Shown here: in pieces, positions 52,935-61,672 of the stretch | Layout of the letters: the number at the start of each line of letters is the position of its first letter | How positions within the stretch are numbered: position 1 is the first letter of the stretch | Assembly (NCBI RefSeq): GCF_026339735.1 | Contig: NZ_JAPEQG010000001.1 | Coordinates: 3,348,001-3,412,000 of the forward strand | Direction: 5' to 3' | Length of the DNA: 64,000 nucleotides | DNA from: Streptomyces sp. NBC_01669 | Lineage (GTDB): Bacteria; Actinomycetota; Actinomycetes; Streptomycetales; Streptomycetaceae | The notes under the pieces: generated by a model | Told to the model about the DNA's origin: nothing | Seen by the model: only the letters and a program-made list of their open reading frames with translations | Databases searched by the model: none | Made by a program: the position numbers and the translations under genes

Positions 52935-54109
52935 TACACCGGCTTCTCGGGCTCGATCTGGTTGACCCAGCCGATCACGCCGCCACCGACGTGCACCGCG
53001 TCGGCGAAGCCCGCCGACTTGAGGACCGCGAGGACCTCGGCGCTGCGGACGCCGGTCTTGCAGTGCAGGACGATGCGCTTGTCCTGCGGGAGGTCCTGGA
53101 GGGCGTTGCCCATCAGGAACTCGTTCTTCGGGATCAGCTTCGCGCCGGGGATCGAGACGATCTCGAACTCGTTCGGTTCACGGACGTCGATGATCTCGAT
53201 CTTCTCGTCCGCGTCGATCCACTCCTTGAGCTGCTTCGGAGTGATCGTGGAGCCGAGCGCCGCCTCCTGGGCCTCCTCGGACACGACGCCGCAGAAGGCC
53301 TCGTAGTCGATGAGTTCGGTGACGGTCGCGTTCTCGCCGCAGACCGCGCAGTCGGGGTCCTTGCGGACCTTGACCTGGCGGTACTGCATCTCCAGGGCGT
53401 CATAGATCATCAGTCGGCCGACCAGCGGGTCGCCGACACCGGCGAGCAGCTTGATGGCCTCGGTGACCTGGATGGAGCCGATGGACGCGCAGAGCACGCC
53501 CAGGACGCCGCCCTCGGCGCAGGACGGGACCATGCCGGGGGGCGGCGGCTCCGGGTAGAGGCAGCGGTAGCAGGGACCGTGCTCGGACCAGAAGACCGAC
53601 GCCTGGCCGTCGAAGCGGTAGATCGAACCCCACACGTACGGCTTGTTCAGCAGTACCGCAGCGTCGTTGACGAGATAGCGGGTGGCGAAGTTGTCCGTGC
53701 CGTCCACGATCAGGTCGTACTGGGAGAAGATCTCCATCACGTTCTCGGCCTCGAGCCGCTCTTCGTGAAGGATCACGTTCACATACGGGTTGATGCCGAG
53801 GACCGAGTCCTTGGCGGACTCCGCCTTGGAACGGCCGATGTCGGACTGGCTGTGGATGATCTGGCGCTGCAGGTTCGACTCGTCGACCTCGTCGAACTCC
53901 ACGATGCCGAGCGTGCCGACACCGGCCGCGGCCAGGTACATCAGGGCCGGCGAGCCGAGACCGCCGGCGCCCACACAGAGCACCTTCGCGTTCTTCAGCC
54001 GCTTCTGCCCGTCCATCCCGACATCCGGGATGATCAGGTGGCGGGAGTACCTGCGGACCTCGTCGACGGTGAGCTCAGCAGCTGGCTCGACCAGGGGTGG
54101 CAGCGACAC
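52931..54109 (-). CDS. moeZ: Adenylyltransferase/sulfurtransferase MoeZ
   Basis: A 392-aa E1-like protein that activates and sulfurates small sulfur carriers (MoaD, ThiS, CysO and secondary-metabolite carriers). The N-terminal ThiF domain has VLCVGAGGLGSPALMYLAA, the catalytic Asp region IVDGTDNFATRYL, and zinc CxxC pairs (CYRCLYP and DCAVCGEN). A C-terminal rhodanese domain carries the active-site Cys in VLHCKTGVRS. The GTG 54109 start has GAGG 5 bp upstream. Works with MoaE (19.6 kb). Stop codon formed by a repeat end. Confidence 0.93.
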   Translation of the reverse strand: MSLPPLVEPAAELTVDEVRRYSRHLIIPDVGMDGQKRLKNAKVLCVGAGGLGSPALMYLAAAGVGTLGIVEFDEVDESNLQRQIIHSQSDIGRSKAESAKDSVLGINPYVNVILHEERLEAENVMEIFSQYDLIVDGTDNFATRYLVNDAAVLLNKPYVWGSIYRFDGQASVFWSEHGPCYRCLYPEPPPPGMVPSCAEGGVLGVLCASIGSIQVTEAIKLLAGVGDPLVGRLMIYDALEMQYRQVKVRKDPDCAVCGENATVTELIDYEAFCGVVSEEAQEAALGSTITPKQLKEWIDADEKIEIIDVREPNEFEIVSIPGAKLIPKNEFLMGNALQDLPQDKRIVLHCKTGVRSAEVLAVLKSAGFADAVHVGGGVIGWVNQIEPEKPVY

Positions 54110-54138
54110 AGGAACCTCAACAATGCAGGTGGTCGGTT

Positions 54139-54160
54139 TCTACGTACTTCATCTACGTAC
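54139..54160. promoter_or_regulatory. Direct repeat TCTACGTAC x2 upstream of moeZ
   Basis: Two identical 9-bp units (54139-54147 and 54152-54160) with 13-bp spacing, 30-50 bp upstream of the moeZ start. Each contains palindromic TACGTA. May be a regulator-binding site or promoter part. Confidence 0.35.
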
Positions 54161-54194
54161 GGTTGTTCTTGCCGTAACACTGCCACGCCCCCTC

Positions 54195-55007
54195 TCATTC
54201 CGAGATACCAGGTCCGATCCGCGAGACGATTTCGTCCCAGTACCCGGGCAGCGCCGCGAATGGATCGGTTTGTCCCCTGCCGCCCCTCCGCACGGTGCGG
54301 TCGGTGAAGAAGATCGTGCCCGCGCCCTGCCAGCGGGCGATGCGCATGGCCTCGTCGAGGTGGGTGCGCGGAACACCGTGCACGAAGTGCGCGAAGCGTT
54401 CCGGCGGATAGGCGGCGGTCCACTCCGCCACCTGCGACCAACGGTAGTCGGTCCAGGCCCCGGAGAAGGTGACCAGCTGGTCGGCGGTCTCGGCGTAGCC
54501 GGGATACGGATGGGTCCCGTGCCCGAGCACCAGCAGCCCGTCCTCGAGGAGCGTGGCGAGCGTGCCGGTGAGGCGGCGGACCGCCGGGAGGTCGGTGCGG
54601 TCGGCGGGACACCGGCCCAGGTAGAAGCCGTCGACGAGGTACCAGTCGAGGAAGGACTGCGCCTCGGTGATCAGCTCGTCGAACGGACGGTCACCGTGGG
54701 CCAGATCGAGGTGGCCCAGCAGCCGGCCGCCGCCTGCCCGGCCGGTGTCCTGCGCGGTCTCGTCGTCCAGGGCCCGTTCGCGGGCGTTGCGGAGCCGGCC
54801 TGCGGCTTCCAGACAGTGCGGGTCGGGCCGGGCGCCGGGACCGGTGTCGATGTTGAGGACCGCCCAGTGCAGGTGGGTGCCGGGGCGGGTCAGTTCGGCC
54901 CATTCGGTGGGGGCGAGCAGCGGATGCGCGTAGCCGGGGACGCCGAAGCCGAGCTGCTCGGCGCCGCCGGTCCTCCGTGCCGTTCCGGCACTGGTCAGAT
55001 GCGGCAT
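54195..55007 (-). CDS. Spherulin-4/Sph3-like glycoside hydrolase (spherulation-specific family 4)
   Basis: A 270-aa TIM-barrel glycosidase-like protein of the spherulation-specific family 4 (Pfam spherulin 4; relatives are fungal Sph3 and the hydrolase domain of PelA). Family-like segments: LGFGVPGYAHPLLAPTEW near the N-terminus, HWAVLNIDTGPGARPD, and the acidic WYLVDGFYLGRCPADR core. No signal peptide is evident. Its ATG 55007 overlaps the 3' end of the epimerase gene by 13 bp, so it is coupled. It is the last gene of the putative polysaccharide locus. Activity on galactosamine-type polymers is inferred from the family. Confidence 0.8.
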   Translation of the reverse strand: MPHLTSAGTARRTGGAEQLGFGVPGYAHPLLAPTEWAELTRPGTHLHWAVLNIDTGPGARPDPHCLEAAGRLRNARERALDDETAQDTGRAGGGRLLGHLDLAHGDRPFDELITEAQSFLDWYLVDGFYLGRCPADRTDLPAVRRLTGTLATLLEDGLLVLGHGTHPYPGYAETADQLVTFSGAWTDYRWSQVAEWTAAYPPERFAHFVHGVPRTHLDEAMRIARWQGAGTIFFTDRTVRRGGRGQTDPFAALPGYWDEIVSRIGPGISE

Positions 55008-55960
55008 GCCGCCTCCATCCAGATGTCGGCGAGGGACTCCTCCAGGTTGATCCGGGGCCGCCAGCCGAGCCGGTCGCGGGCGGTGCGGACGTCTGCCTGC
55101 TGCCAGGCGCCGCAGCCGTCGGGGTATGGGGACGGGGTCGCCGAGAGATGTTCGATGACGGACTCGGAGGAGGTGCGGGGAGCGCCGATGGGCATCCGTG
55201 CGGGGGGCGTGTCCAGCTCGTGGAGCGCACCCGGGTAGCCCGCGACCTTGGCAAGCACGGCGGCGGCGTCACGGAGCCGTACGGCACGGCCGGTGCCGAT
55301 GTTGACGACTCCCTGCGCGGCGGAGAGAGAGGCGGCGTGCACGGCGCGGGCGACGTCCCGTACGTCGACGAAGTCGCGCTGCACCCCGAGGCCACTGAGC
55401 TTCAGCTCGCCGTCGCCGGACTGCATGGCGCGGCGCATCGCCTCGGCAAGTCGGCCCAGCGGGGAGCCCGCCGGGGTGCCGGGGCCGACCGGCGAGAAGA
55501 CTCGCAGTACGACCGCGTCGAGGCCGGAGCCGAGGACGAGTTCGGTGGCGGCGAGCTTGGAGACGCCGTACGGCCCACCCGGGCGCGGGATGGCGTCCTC
55601 CGCCGTCGAGGAGCCTGGCTGCGAGGGCCCGTACTCCGAGGAGCAGCCCAGCTGGACGAGGCGGGCGCTGCAGCCGCTGCGCCGCATCGCCTCGCAGACG
55701 GTGGCGACGGCGACGGTGTTGTGCCGGGTCAGGTCACGGGCGCCGCCGCGGGTGGCGCCCGCACAGTTGACGACGACGCCGGGGTGCACGGCGTCCAGGA
55801 ACCGAGTGAGTGCTCCGGGGGAACCGCCCGCGAGGTCGAACCGTACGTCGGCGTCGTCGCCACGGCCGAGCGCCGTGAGGTGTACGGCGGGGTCGGCGAG
55901 CAGCCGGTCGGCCACGAACCGGCCGAGGAACCCGTTGGCTCCGAGCAGCAGAACCCTCAT
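54995..55960 (-). CDS. NAD-dependent sugar epimerase/dehydratase
   Basis: A 321-aa extended SDR. NAD motif GANGFLGRFVADRL at residues 7-20; catalytic Tyr and Lys in GGPYGVSKLAATE; conserved RVFSPVGPG and DFVDVRDVARA. Substrate likely a UDP-sugar. ATG 55960 has AAGGGGG about 7 bp upstream, and a 19-codon ORF ends across the start (ATGA). In context it could supply the sugar precursor (as PelX or Uge3 do), but the substrate cannot be read from the sequence. Confidence 0.83.
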   Translation of the reverse strand: MRVLLLGANGFLGRFVADRLLADPAVHLTALGRGDDADVRFDLAGGSPGALTRFLDAVHPGVVVNCAGATRGGARDLTRHNTVAVATVCEAMRRSGCSARLVQLGCSSEYGPSQPGSSTAEDAIPRPGGPYGVSKLAATELVLGSGLDAVVLRVFSPVGPGTPAGSPLGRLAEAMRRAMQSGDGELKLSGLGVQRDFVDVRDVARAVHAASLSAAQGVVNIGTGRAVRLRDAAAVLAKVAGYPGALHELDTPPARMPIGAPRTSSESVIEHLSATPSPYPDGCGAWQQADVRTARDRLGWRPRINLEESLADIWMEAACRI

Positions 55961-56016
55961 CGGGTGCCCCCTTCGTGCCGACGGCGGGCTGCCGGTGCGG
56001 GGGATTGGGGGGTCAT
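55957..56016 (-). CDS. 19-codon ORF overlapping the epimerase start
   Basis: MTPQSPAPAARRRHEGGTR, ATG 56016, with AAGGAG 9 bp upstream; its TGA overlaps the epimerase ATG (ATGA). The ribosome-binding site is better than most in the window. Either a translational coupler or a chance ORF. Confidence 0.35.
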   Translation of the reverse strand: MTPQSPAPAARRRHEGGTR

Positions 56017-56144
56017 GTCCGGTGTCTCCTTGGGGAGGTGGTGGGCGGTAAGTGCCTGTCGGGTCCAACGGCAGGCGCCGAGGGACAAGGACCCGCGGCG
56101 TCGGCTCCGCGGGAGTCGCACACGGAGTGGCTCTTCATCGCGGC

Positions 56145-57983
56145 TTATGCGGTGGTGTGGGCGGACGCCCTGGAGAGGGCGACGGTGGCGTGGATCAGCA
56201 GCCCGAGCGCGGCTGCGCCGCAGGCGATGGCGGCTACGGCTCCGGTGCCGCCCGCCTCGATGACCACGTCGACGGGGCGGGCGAGGACATCGAGGCCGGG
56301 CAGCCGCCCGGCCAGGATCAGGGCGGGGGCGGCCGCTTCGACGGCGCAGGCGGCGGCGAGTCCGGTGGTGGCGGGCTCCGGGAAGCCGTGGACGGTCAGC
56401 AGCCGGGCAAGCAGGAGGAGTACGCCGAGTGCGGCGGCCGCGACGAGGCTGCCGCCGCCTCCGTACCCGAACTCTGCGAGGCGGAGCAGCCCCGAGAGCA
56501 CGCAGAGGAAGAGGGCGACGGTCCCGAAGAGGAGGGGGCGCACCCCTGCGGCGAACTCCTCCAGTGCGCGGCTGCCGGTGAGTCTGCGGTGTGCGTGTAC
56601 GGAGAAGAGGTGCGCGCACCAAGCGGCGGGAGCGACGGCGAGCGCGAGCCCCAGCAGGGGTGCGGGGGTGAGCGCCCAGGGTCCTTCCGGGCCGCCGCTG
56701 AGGACCTGATCGAGCAGCGCCTGGCCGAACAGGACGTAGCCGAGGAGCCAGCCCGCGTACAGAGTGGCTGCCGCCGAGGAGCGGCCCTCCGGGGCGCGCA
56801 GGGGGCCGCTCCGCAGGCAGAGGCCGAGCCCGAGGAACGCGACGAGTGCCCCGATGAGGGACACGGTGATCCGCGCCCCGCCGCCGAGTGCTCCCTCGGT
56901 GAGTTTCAGGACGACGGCAGTCGCGGTGCAGGCCGCACCGGGCAGCAGCGCGAGAAGTGACCACACGACGCGCGTCTCGATGTCGCGCACCGGCGCGGGA
57001 GGCACCGCGCGCGCCGGCTCCCCCGTCACGGCGGGCACCCGCGCGTAGAGCTCCTCGGCGAGCGAGAAGACATCGCGGTGCCGGTAACGGGCGGCGGTGC
57101 GGTCGGTGACCCCGTGGGCTTCGAGCCCGGCGGCGATCTCCAGCGGGTCGACGGCGCGTTCGCACAGGTCGCGGTGGCGGTGCATGAGGGTCTTCACGGG
57201 ATCGACGGGCCCACGCCGGGATCCACTGAGCTTGCGTGCGGGGGTGGCACGGGTGCGCGCGATCTCGGGGGCCCGGGGGGTGGGGGCGGGTGCGTCGTCG
57301 CTGTCGGGGTGTGTCCGGGCCGGCGTCTGCGTCCGCATCTCGGCCGGCGTGTCGGTCCGCGTCTCGCTCTCGGCCGCATCCAGGACGCAGGCGGCGGGCC
57401 CGGCAGGGGTCACGGTCTGCTCGAGAGTTCCGGCCTCGGGCGCTGTACCGGCCTCGGCCTCGAGGACACCGTCCTCGGACGCGCCTCCGCTCTCCTCCAC
57501 AGCACCGGCGCCCTGCGCGGCGCCAGCGCCAGGCTGTGCGGGCTGTGCGAGCCCTGCGGGGTCCGCACGCACATCGGCGGCTCCGACGCCGGTGATCGCC
57601 CAGCCCGTGGCGGCAGGGGACTCGTCGGCGGTCGCGGGGAAGTCGGGTGCCGGACTCCCGGTCACGTCCGGCACCCGCGCCGATTCCCGATCCGACGCCG
57701 GGTTTTGCAGCGAATCCGCGTCCGGGTCCCGTTCCTGCGGGGAGTCCGGCCCCCCGGTCGCCCCCCTCATCGGCGAATGCTCCATCACCGCCACCGTTCG
57801 CAGCGGTCCCACCCCCGCAAGGCCCGGCAACGCCCCCGCCCCCGTCCCGGGCCGCTCCCAGATCGGGGCGGAAATCTCCGTGACCCGGGGTTCGGAGGCC
57901 AGGGCCTCCGAGCCGGGGTCCCAGCTCCTGCCGGTCGTCGTGGTGCCGGGGACGTCGAGCGCCTCGGTCGGGCGGCCGCCCAT
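56145..57983 (-). CDS. Multi-spanning membrane protein of the polysaccharide locus, unknown
   Basis: A 612-aa protein. Residues about 1-250 are Pro/Ala/Glu/Thr-rich and disordered. About 255-315 is a soluble helical segment (LCERAVDPLEIAAGLEAHG, HRDVFSLAEELYARVP). The C-terminal half has about eight transmembrane helices (for example VVWSLLALLPGAACTATAVV and GLAAACAVEAAAPALILAG). GGAGG lies 7 bp before ATG 57983; ATG 58004 is further upstream. Not clearly homologous to PelE or PelG, but it takes the place of a polymer-export or scaffold protein in this operon. Confidence 0.75.
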   Translation of the reverse strand: MGGRPTEALDVPGTTTTGRSWDPGSEALASEPRVTEISAPIWERPGTGAGALPGLAGVGPLRTVAVMEHSPMRGATGGPDSPQERDPDADSLQNPASDRESARVPDVTGSPAPDFPATADESPAATGWAITGVGAADVRADPAGLAQPAQPGAGAAQGAGAVEESGGASEDGVLEAEAGTAPEAGTLEQTVTPAGPAACVLDAAESETRTDTPAEMRTQTPARTHPDSDDAPAPTPRAPEIARTRATPARKLSGSRRGPVDPVKTLMHRHRDLCERAVDPLEIAAGLEAHGVTDRTAARYRHRDVFSLAEELYARVPAVTGEPARAVPPAPVRDIETRVVWSLLALLPGAACTATAVVLKLTEGALGGGARITVSLIGALVAFLGLGLCLRSGPLRAPEGRSSAAATLYAGWLLGYVLFGQALLDQVLSGGPEGPWALTPAPLLGLALAVAPAAWCAHLFSVHAHRRLTGSRALEEFAAGVRPLLFGTVALFLCVLSGLLRLAEFGYGGGGSLVAAAALGVLLLLARLLTVHGFPEPATTGLAAACAVEAAAPALILAGRLPGLDVLARPVDVVIEAGGTGAVAAIACGAAALGLLIHATVALSRASAHTTA

Positions 57984-58047
57984 GGGAAATCCTCCGTGAT
58001 CCATGCCGAGTCCGCCGGACCGGCTCGTCCTTCTGTCCGTCTGCTGC

Positions 58048-59805
58048 TCACACATCGCGGTCCGCCGTCCCGAGCGCACCCGCGCACACGCCCTCGGTGA
58101 CCCAGCTCGGGGTGTGCGCGGGAACCGTCCAGCTGCCCAGGACCTGGGCCTCGGGCGGAGACGCGAACGGGCGCGGGGCGCCGTCCGCCTCCCTGCGCAC
58201 CGGGGAGTGGGAGATCAGCTCCAGGTAAATGCCGCGAAATGCCGCGAGGTTCTGTTCGACGGTGAAGAGTTCGAGAGCGCGGGCGCGCGCCGCCGCGCCG
58301 AGACGTGCACGGCGCTCGGGGTCGCGCAGCAGCGTGACGCACGCGTCGGCGAGCGCCCGGGGGTTGCGCGGGGGCACCACAAGGCCCGTACCGCCGATGA
58401 CCTCGACGACCGCGCCGACATCCGTCGACACCGTGGCCCGTCCGCAGAACATCGCCTCGACCAGACTGATCGGGAAGCCCTCGACGACGCTGGAGAGGAC
58501 GACGATCCCGCCCGCCGCGTACGCCTCGGCGAGGTCCGCGACCTCGGCGCCGCCGATGTCCTCGAAGGAGACCGGGTTGTCGCCTACGGCGTGTGCGTCG
58601 GCGGCCTCGTCGGGGAAGAGCTGGGCGGCGAGTGCCCGGCAGTGCGCGAGGTACGTGGCGCCTTCCGCGCCCGGTGCCGGTGCGCCGACGATCCGCAGCC
58701 GGACGTCCGGTTCGGCCTTCCGTACCTGTGCGAAGGCGTGCAGCAGTGCGATCAGGTCCTTGGACGGCTCTATCCGGCCGACCCAGACCAGGGTGTCGGG
58801 ACCGCCCTCGTCATTGCTCTCCCCCAGGGCTGCGAAGCGGGCCGCGTCCATGCCGGGGTAGACCGTGCGCAGCTTGGCGCGGTCGGCGCCGCACCGTTCC
58901 TGCCAGCGGCGTGCGTGCGTGTTGCCGGGGGTGATGAGCGCGGCCTGCCGGTACACCTCGGTGGCGAGCCGTCCGTGGAACCCGGCAAGCAGGGCGCGTA
59001 CCGGCGCGCCCAGGGCCGTGCCGGTCGCTGCGAGGTAGTGGGCCCGCAACTGCACGCCGTGCTCGGTGACCAGCAGTGGGACGCCGAAGAAGCGTTTGGC
59101 CAACAGCCCGGGCAGGGCCGCTGCCCCGCCGGACGCCGCATGGCAGAGGTCGACCGCACCGAGGCTCTCCTCGTCGTACCAGTCGAGGGAGAGCGGGCGC
59201 AGGACGCGGTCCAGTTCCGCGGCGAGAGCGAGGAGGTCGGGGACGGTCGCTGCCTGGACGGTCCGCCCGGTGCCCGGGGCGCGGCAGGCTGCTTCCAGTA
59301 CGCGCACAGCGGTCTCGGAGCGGAGTGCCGCGGGAAGTCCGCCGTGTTCGCAGGCCAGTTCGGCGAGTCCGTACAGCCCGTCGGTGAACTGTGCGTCGGC
59401 GGCGTCGGCCGTCGATCCGCCGTCGCTGCCCTCCGCGGTCGCGTCCGACCTGCAGATCGACGTGCAGATCGACGTGGCGAGTGCCGTGAAGTGCGCCGTG
59501 AACCGGCGCCGCTCGCGCCGTCCGTACGACCGCCCGCCCCCTCCGGTCACCAGCCGGGCGAGCAGCCCTTTGGGGACGTGGCCGCCCAGGATGTTCTCGT
59601 CGGTCATCCACAGCGGCGCCGTCCGTACCCGGCTGACCTGGAGCGGAAGCTGTACCCAGCCCTGCGCCTCCTGCTCGGCGGAGCGGCTGAGCGCGTAGAG
59701 GTCGAACTCGTGCTGCGTCAGCCCGCGCACCAGACGGTCGCACCAGAGCCTGGACTCACCGGTCGCATACGGATAACCACCGTCGGTGAGGAGTCCGATC
59801 CGCAC
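58048..59805 (-). CDS. PelF-like glycosyltransferase (GT4 with DUF3492)
   Basis: A 585-aa cytosolic glycosyltransferase. The N-terminal DUF3492 part begins VRIGLLTDGGYPYATGESRL and has LVRGLTQHEFDLYALSRS and LLVTEHGVQLRAHYL. The GT4 domain has the sugar-nucleotide signature VVLSSVVEGFPISLVEAM and WVGRIEPSKDLIALLHAF. PelF in Pseudomonas uses UDP-sugars to build the Pel polymer. GTG 59805 is the conserved start. First gene of the minus-strand locus, 64 bp before the membrane-protein gene. Confidence 0.88.
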   Translation of the reverse strand: MRIGLLTDGGYPYATGESRLWCDRLVRGLTQHEFDLYALSRSAEQEAQGWVQLPLQVSRVRTAPLWMTDENILGGHVPKGLLARLVTGGGGRSYGRRERRRFTAHFTALATSICTSICRSDATAEGSDGGSTADAADAQFTDGLYGLAELACEHGGLPAALRSETAVRVLEAACRAPGTGRTVQAATVPDLLALAAELDRVLRPLSLDWYDEESLGAVDLCHAASGGAAALPGLLAKRFFGVPLLVTEHGVQLRAHYLAATGTALGAPVRALLAGFHGRLATEVYRQAALITPGNTHARRWQERCGADRAKLRTVYPGMDAARFAALGESNDEGGPDTLVWVGRIEPSKDLIALLHAFAQVRKAEPDVRLRIVGAPAPGAEGATYLAHCRALAAQLFPDEAADAHAVGDNPVSFEDIGGAEVADLAEAYAAGGIVVLSSVVEGFPISLVEAMFCGRATVSTDVGAVVEVIGGTGLVVPPRNPRALADACVTLLRDPERRARLGAAARARALELFTVEQNLAAFRGIYLELISHSPVRREADGAPRPFASPPEAQVLGSWTVPAHTPSWVTEGVCAGALGTADRDV

Positions 59806-59885
59806 GAGCGCAACCCCGATCTTCCTTGTGGGCGGCCGCCGATGGTTTTGGCGACTCGCAGCGGGACGACCGTAAGCGGATATGC

Positions 59886-59921
59886 CGGTGGCGCGACGGA
59901 CGGTTGTCCATCGCGCCACCG
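59886..59921 (-). terminator. Terminator of the peptide ABC operon
   Basis: CGGTGGCGCGA (59886-59896) / TCGCGCCACCG (59911-59921) with an inner GGAC/GTCC and GGTT loop, a near-perfect 36-bp hairpin 75 bp after the ATPase stop and upstream of the glycosyltransferase gene. The region 59806-59885 remains for a promoter. Confidence 0.75.
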
Positions 59922-59995
59922 AAAGGGGTGAACCGTCGTAACTTTCCCGTCCCCGTAGCGTTCTGTCGCGCTACGAGGTGATCGGTCAAGCAGGG

Positions 59996-61672
59996 TCAGG
60001 CTGCGGCCAGCTCCTTGCGGGCCGCCCGGCGCACCGTCGCGAGCGCCGGATCGAGCGCGGGTACGGCGGCGAGGAGCTGCTTGGTGTACGGATCCTGCGG
60101 CGCCCCGTAGACCTCGTCGACGCTGCCCTGTTCGACGATCCGGCCCTGCCGCATCACCGCGACCCGGTCGCTGACCTGCCGGACGACGGCCAGGTCATGG
60201 GCGATGAAGACCAGCCCGAGCCCCAGTTCCCGCTGGAGTTCGGCGAGGAGTGCGGTGACCTGCGCCTGGGTGGTGACATCGAGCGCGGAGACCGGTTCGT
60301 CGCAGACGATCAGCTCGGGGCCGGCGGCGAGTGCGCGGGCGATGCCGACGCGCTGGCGCTGTCCGCCGCTGAATTCGTGCGGGTAGCGGTCGTAACGGTT
60401 GGGGTCGAGCCCGACGCGTTCCAGCAGTTCCTGGACACGACTCCGGATCCTGGTGTCGTCGAGCACACCCGCGGCGCGCAGCGGATCGGCGACGGATTCG
60501 CCGATCGAGCGGCGCGGGTTGAGCGAGGCGACGGGGTCCTGGAAGACCATCTGGAGCTCGCGCCGGTACGGCCGCAGTGCCTTGTCGGACAGGGAGCCGA
60601 TCTCCGCACCGCCGTAGTGGAGGCTGCCCCCGGTCGGGTCGAGGAGGCGCACGAGCATCCGGCCCAGCGTCGTCTTGCCGCTGCCGCTCTCGCCGACGAT
60701 GCCGAGTGTCTCGCCGCGGTGGACGGTGAGGGAGACGCCGTCCACGGCGATGACCCGGCCGCTGCCGCGCCCGAATTCGCGCCGCAGGCCGACGGCTTCG
60801 AGCAGCGGCTCGCCACCGCCCGCATCCCGCGGCGCCGGGACCGGCACCGGGCCCTTCACGCCCGGCGCCGCAGCCGGCGTCGCCCGCTTCGCGTCCACCC
60901 GCGGCACCGCGGAGAGGAGTTCGCGCGTGTACGGCCGACGGGGCGCACTGAGCACGTCGGCGACCGGCCCGCTCTCCACCTCCCGGCCCGACTGCATGAC
61001 CAGCACGTCGTCGACGCTCTCCGCCGCGACACCCACGTCGTGGGTGACCAGCAGGAGTCCCATGCCCGTTTCGTGGCGCAGGTGGTGCAGCAGGTCGAGG
61101 ATCTGGGCCTGGACGGTGACGTCCAGCGCGGTCGTCGGTTCGTCGGCGATCAGCAGCTGCGGCTCGCAGGCGAGCGCCATCGCGATGAGGGTGCGCTGCC
61201 GCATCCCGCCGGAGAACTCGTGCGGCCGGGACCGGGAACGCCGTGCCGCGTCGGGGATGCCGACCCGGTCGAGGACCTCCACGGCCCGCGCCCGCGCCGC
61301 CCGCCGTGAGGCACGCGTGTGGACCCGGTACACCTCGGCGATCTGGTCGCCGACCGCGTAGTACGGGTCCAGGGACGACAGCGGGTCCTGGAAGACCATC
61401 GCGGCCCTCGACCCGCGCAGCGCCCGCAGTTCCGCGTCCGTCGCGGCCTGTACATCCACGCCCGCGACGCGGATCGAGCCGCCGACGGTGGCGCCTGTCC
61501 CCCGGTGCAGTCCGAGCAGGGCGTACGCCGACGCGCTCTTGCCGGAGCCGGACTCACCGACGACACCGAGCGCGGCGCCCGCCTCCAGCGTGAAGGAGAG
61601 TCCGTCCACGGCCCGGGCGCCCGCCGCGCCGTCGAAGGAGATCGTCAGACCGGAGACCTCGACGAGGCTCAT
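59996..61672 (-). CDS. Dipeptide/nickel-type ABC transporter, fused double ATPase
   Basis: A 558-aa fusion of two DppD/DppF-like ATPases. Each half has Walker A ([26 protein letters not shown]), a signature ([29 protein letters not shown]) and Walker B ([24 protein letters not shown]). The oligopeptide-type C-terminal regions [10 protein letters not shown] and [10 protein letters not shown] are present. One chain replaces the usual two subunits. Overlaps the upstream permease by 4 bp. Substrate: oligopeptides, nickel or other; not decidable. Confidence 0.92.
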   Translation of the reverse strand: MSLVEVSGLTISFDGAAGARAVDGLSFTLEAGAALGVVGESGSGKSASAYALLGLHRGTGATVGGSIRVAGVDVQAATDAELRALRGSRAAMVFQDPLSSLDPYYAVGDQIAEVYRVHTRASRRAARARAVEVLDRVGIPDAARRSRSRPHEFSGGMRQRTLIAMALACEPQLLIADEPTTALDVTVQAQILDLLHHLRHETGMGLLLVTHDVGVAAESVDDVLVMQSGREVESGPVADVLSAPRRPYTRELLSAVPRVDAKRATPAAAPGVKGPVPVPAPRDAGGGEPLLEAVGLRREFGRGSGRVIAVDGVSLTVHRGETLGIVGESGSGKTTLGRMLVRLLDPTGGSLHYGGAEIGSLSDKALRPYRRELQMVFQDPVASLNPRRSIGESVADPLRAAGVLDDTRIRSRVQELLERVGLDPNRYDRYPHEFSGGQRQRVGIARALAAGPELIVCDEPVSALDVTTQAQVTALLAELQRELGLGLVFIAHDLAVVRQVSDRVAVMRQGRIVEQGSVDEVYGAPQDPYTKQLLAAVPALDPALATVRRAARKELAAA

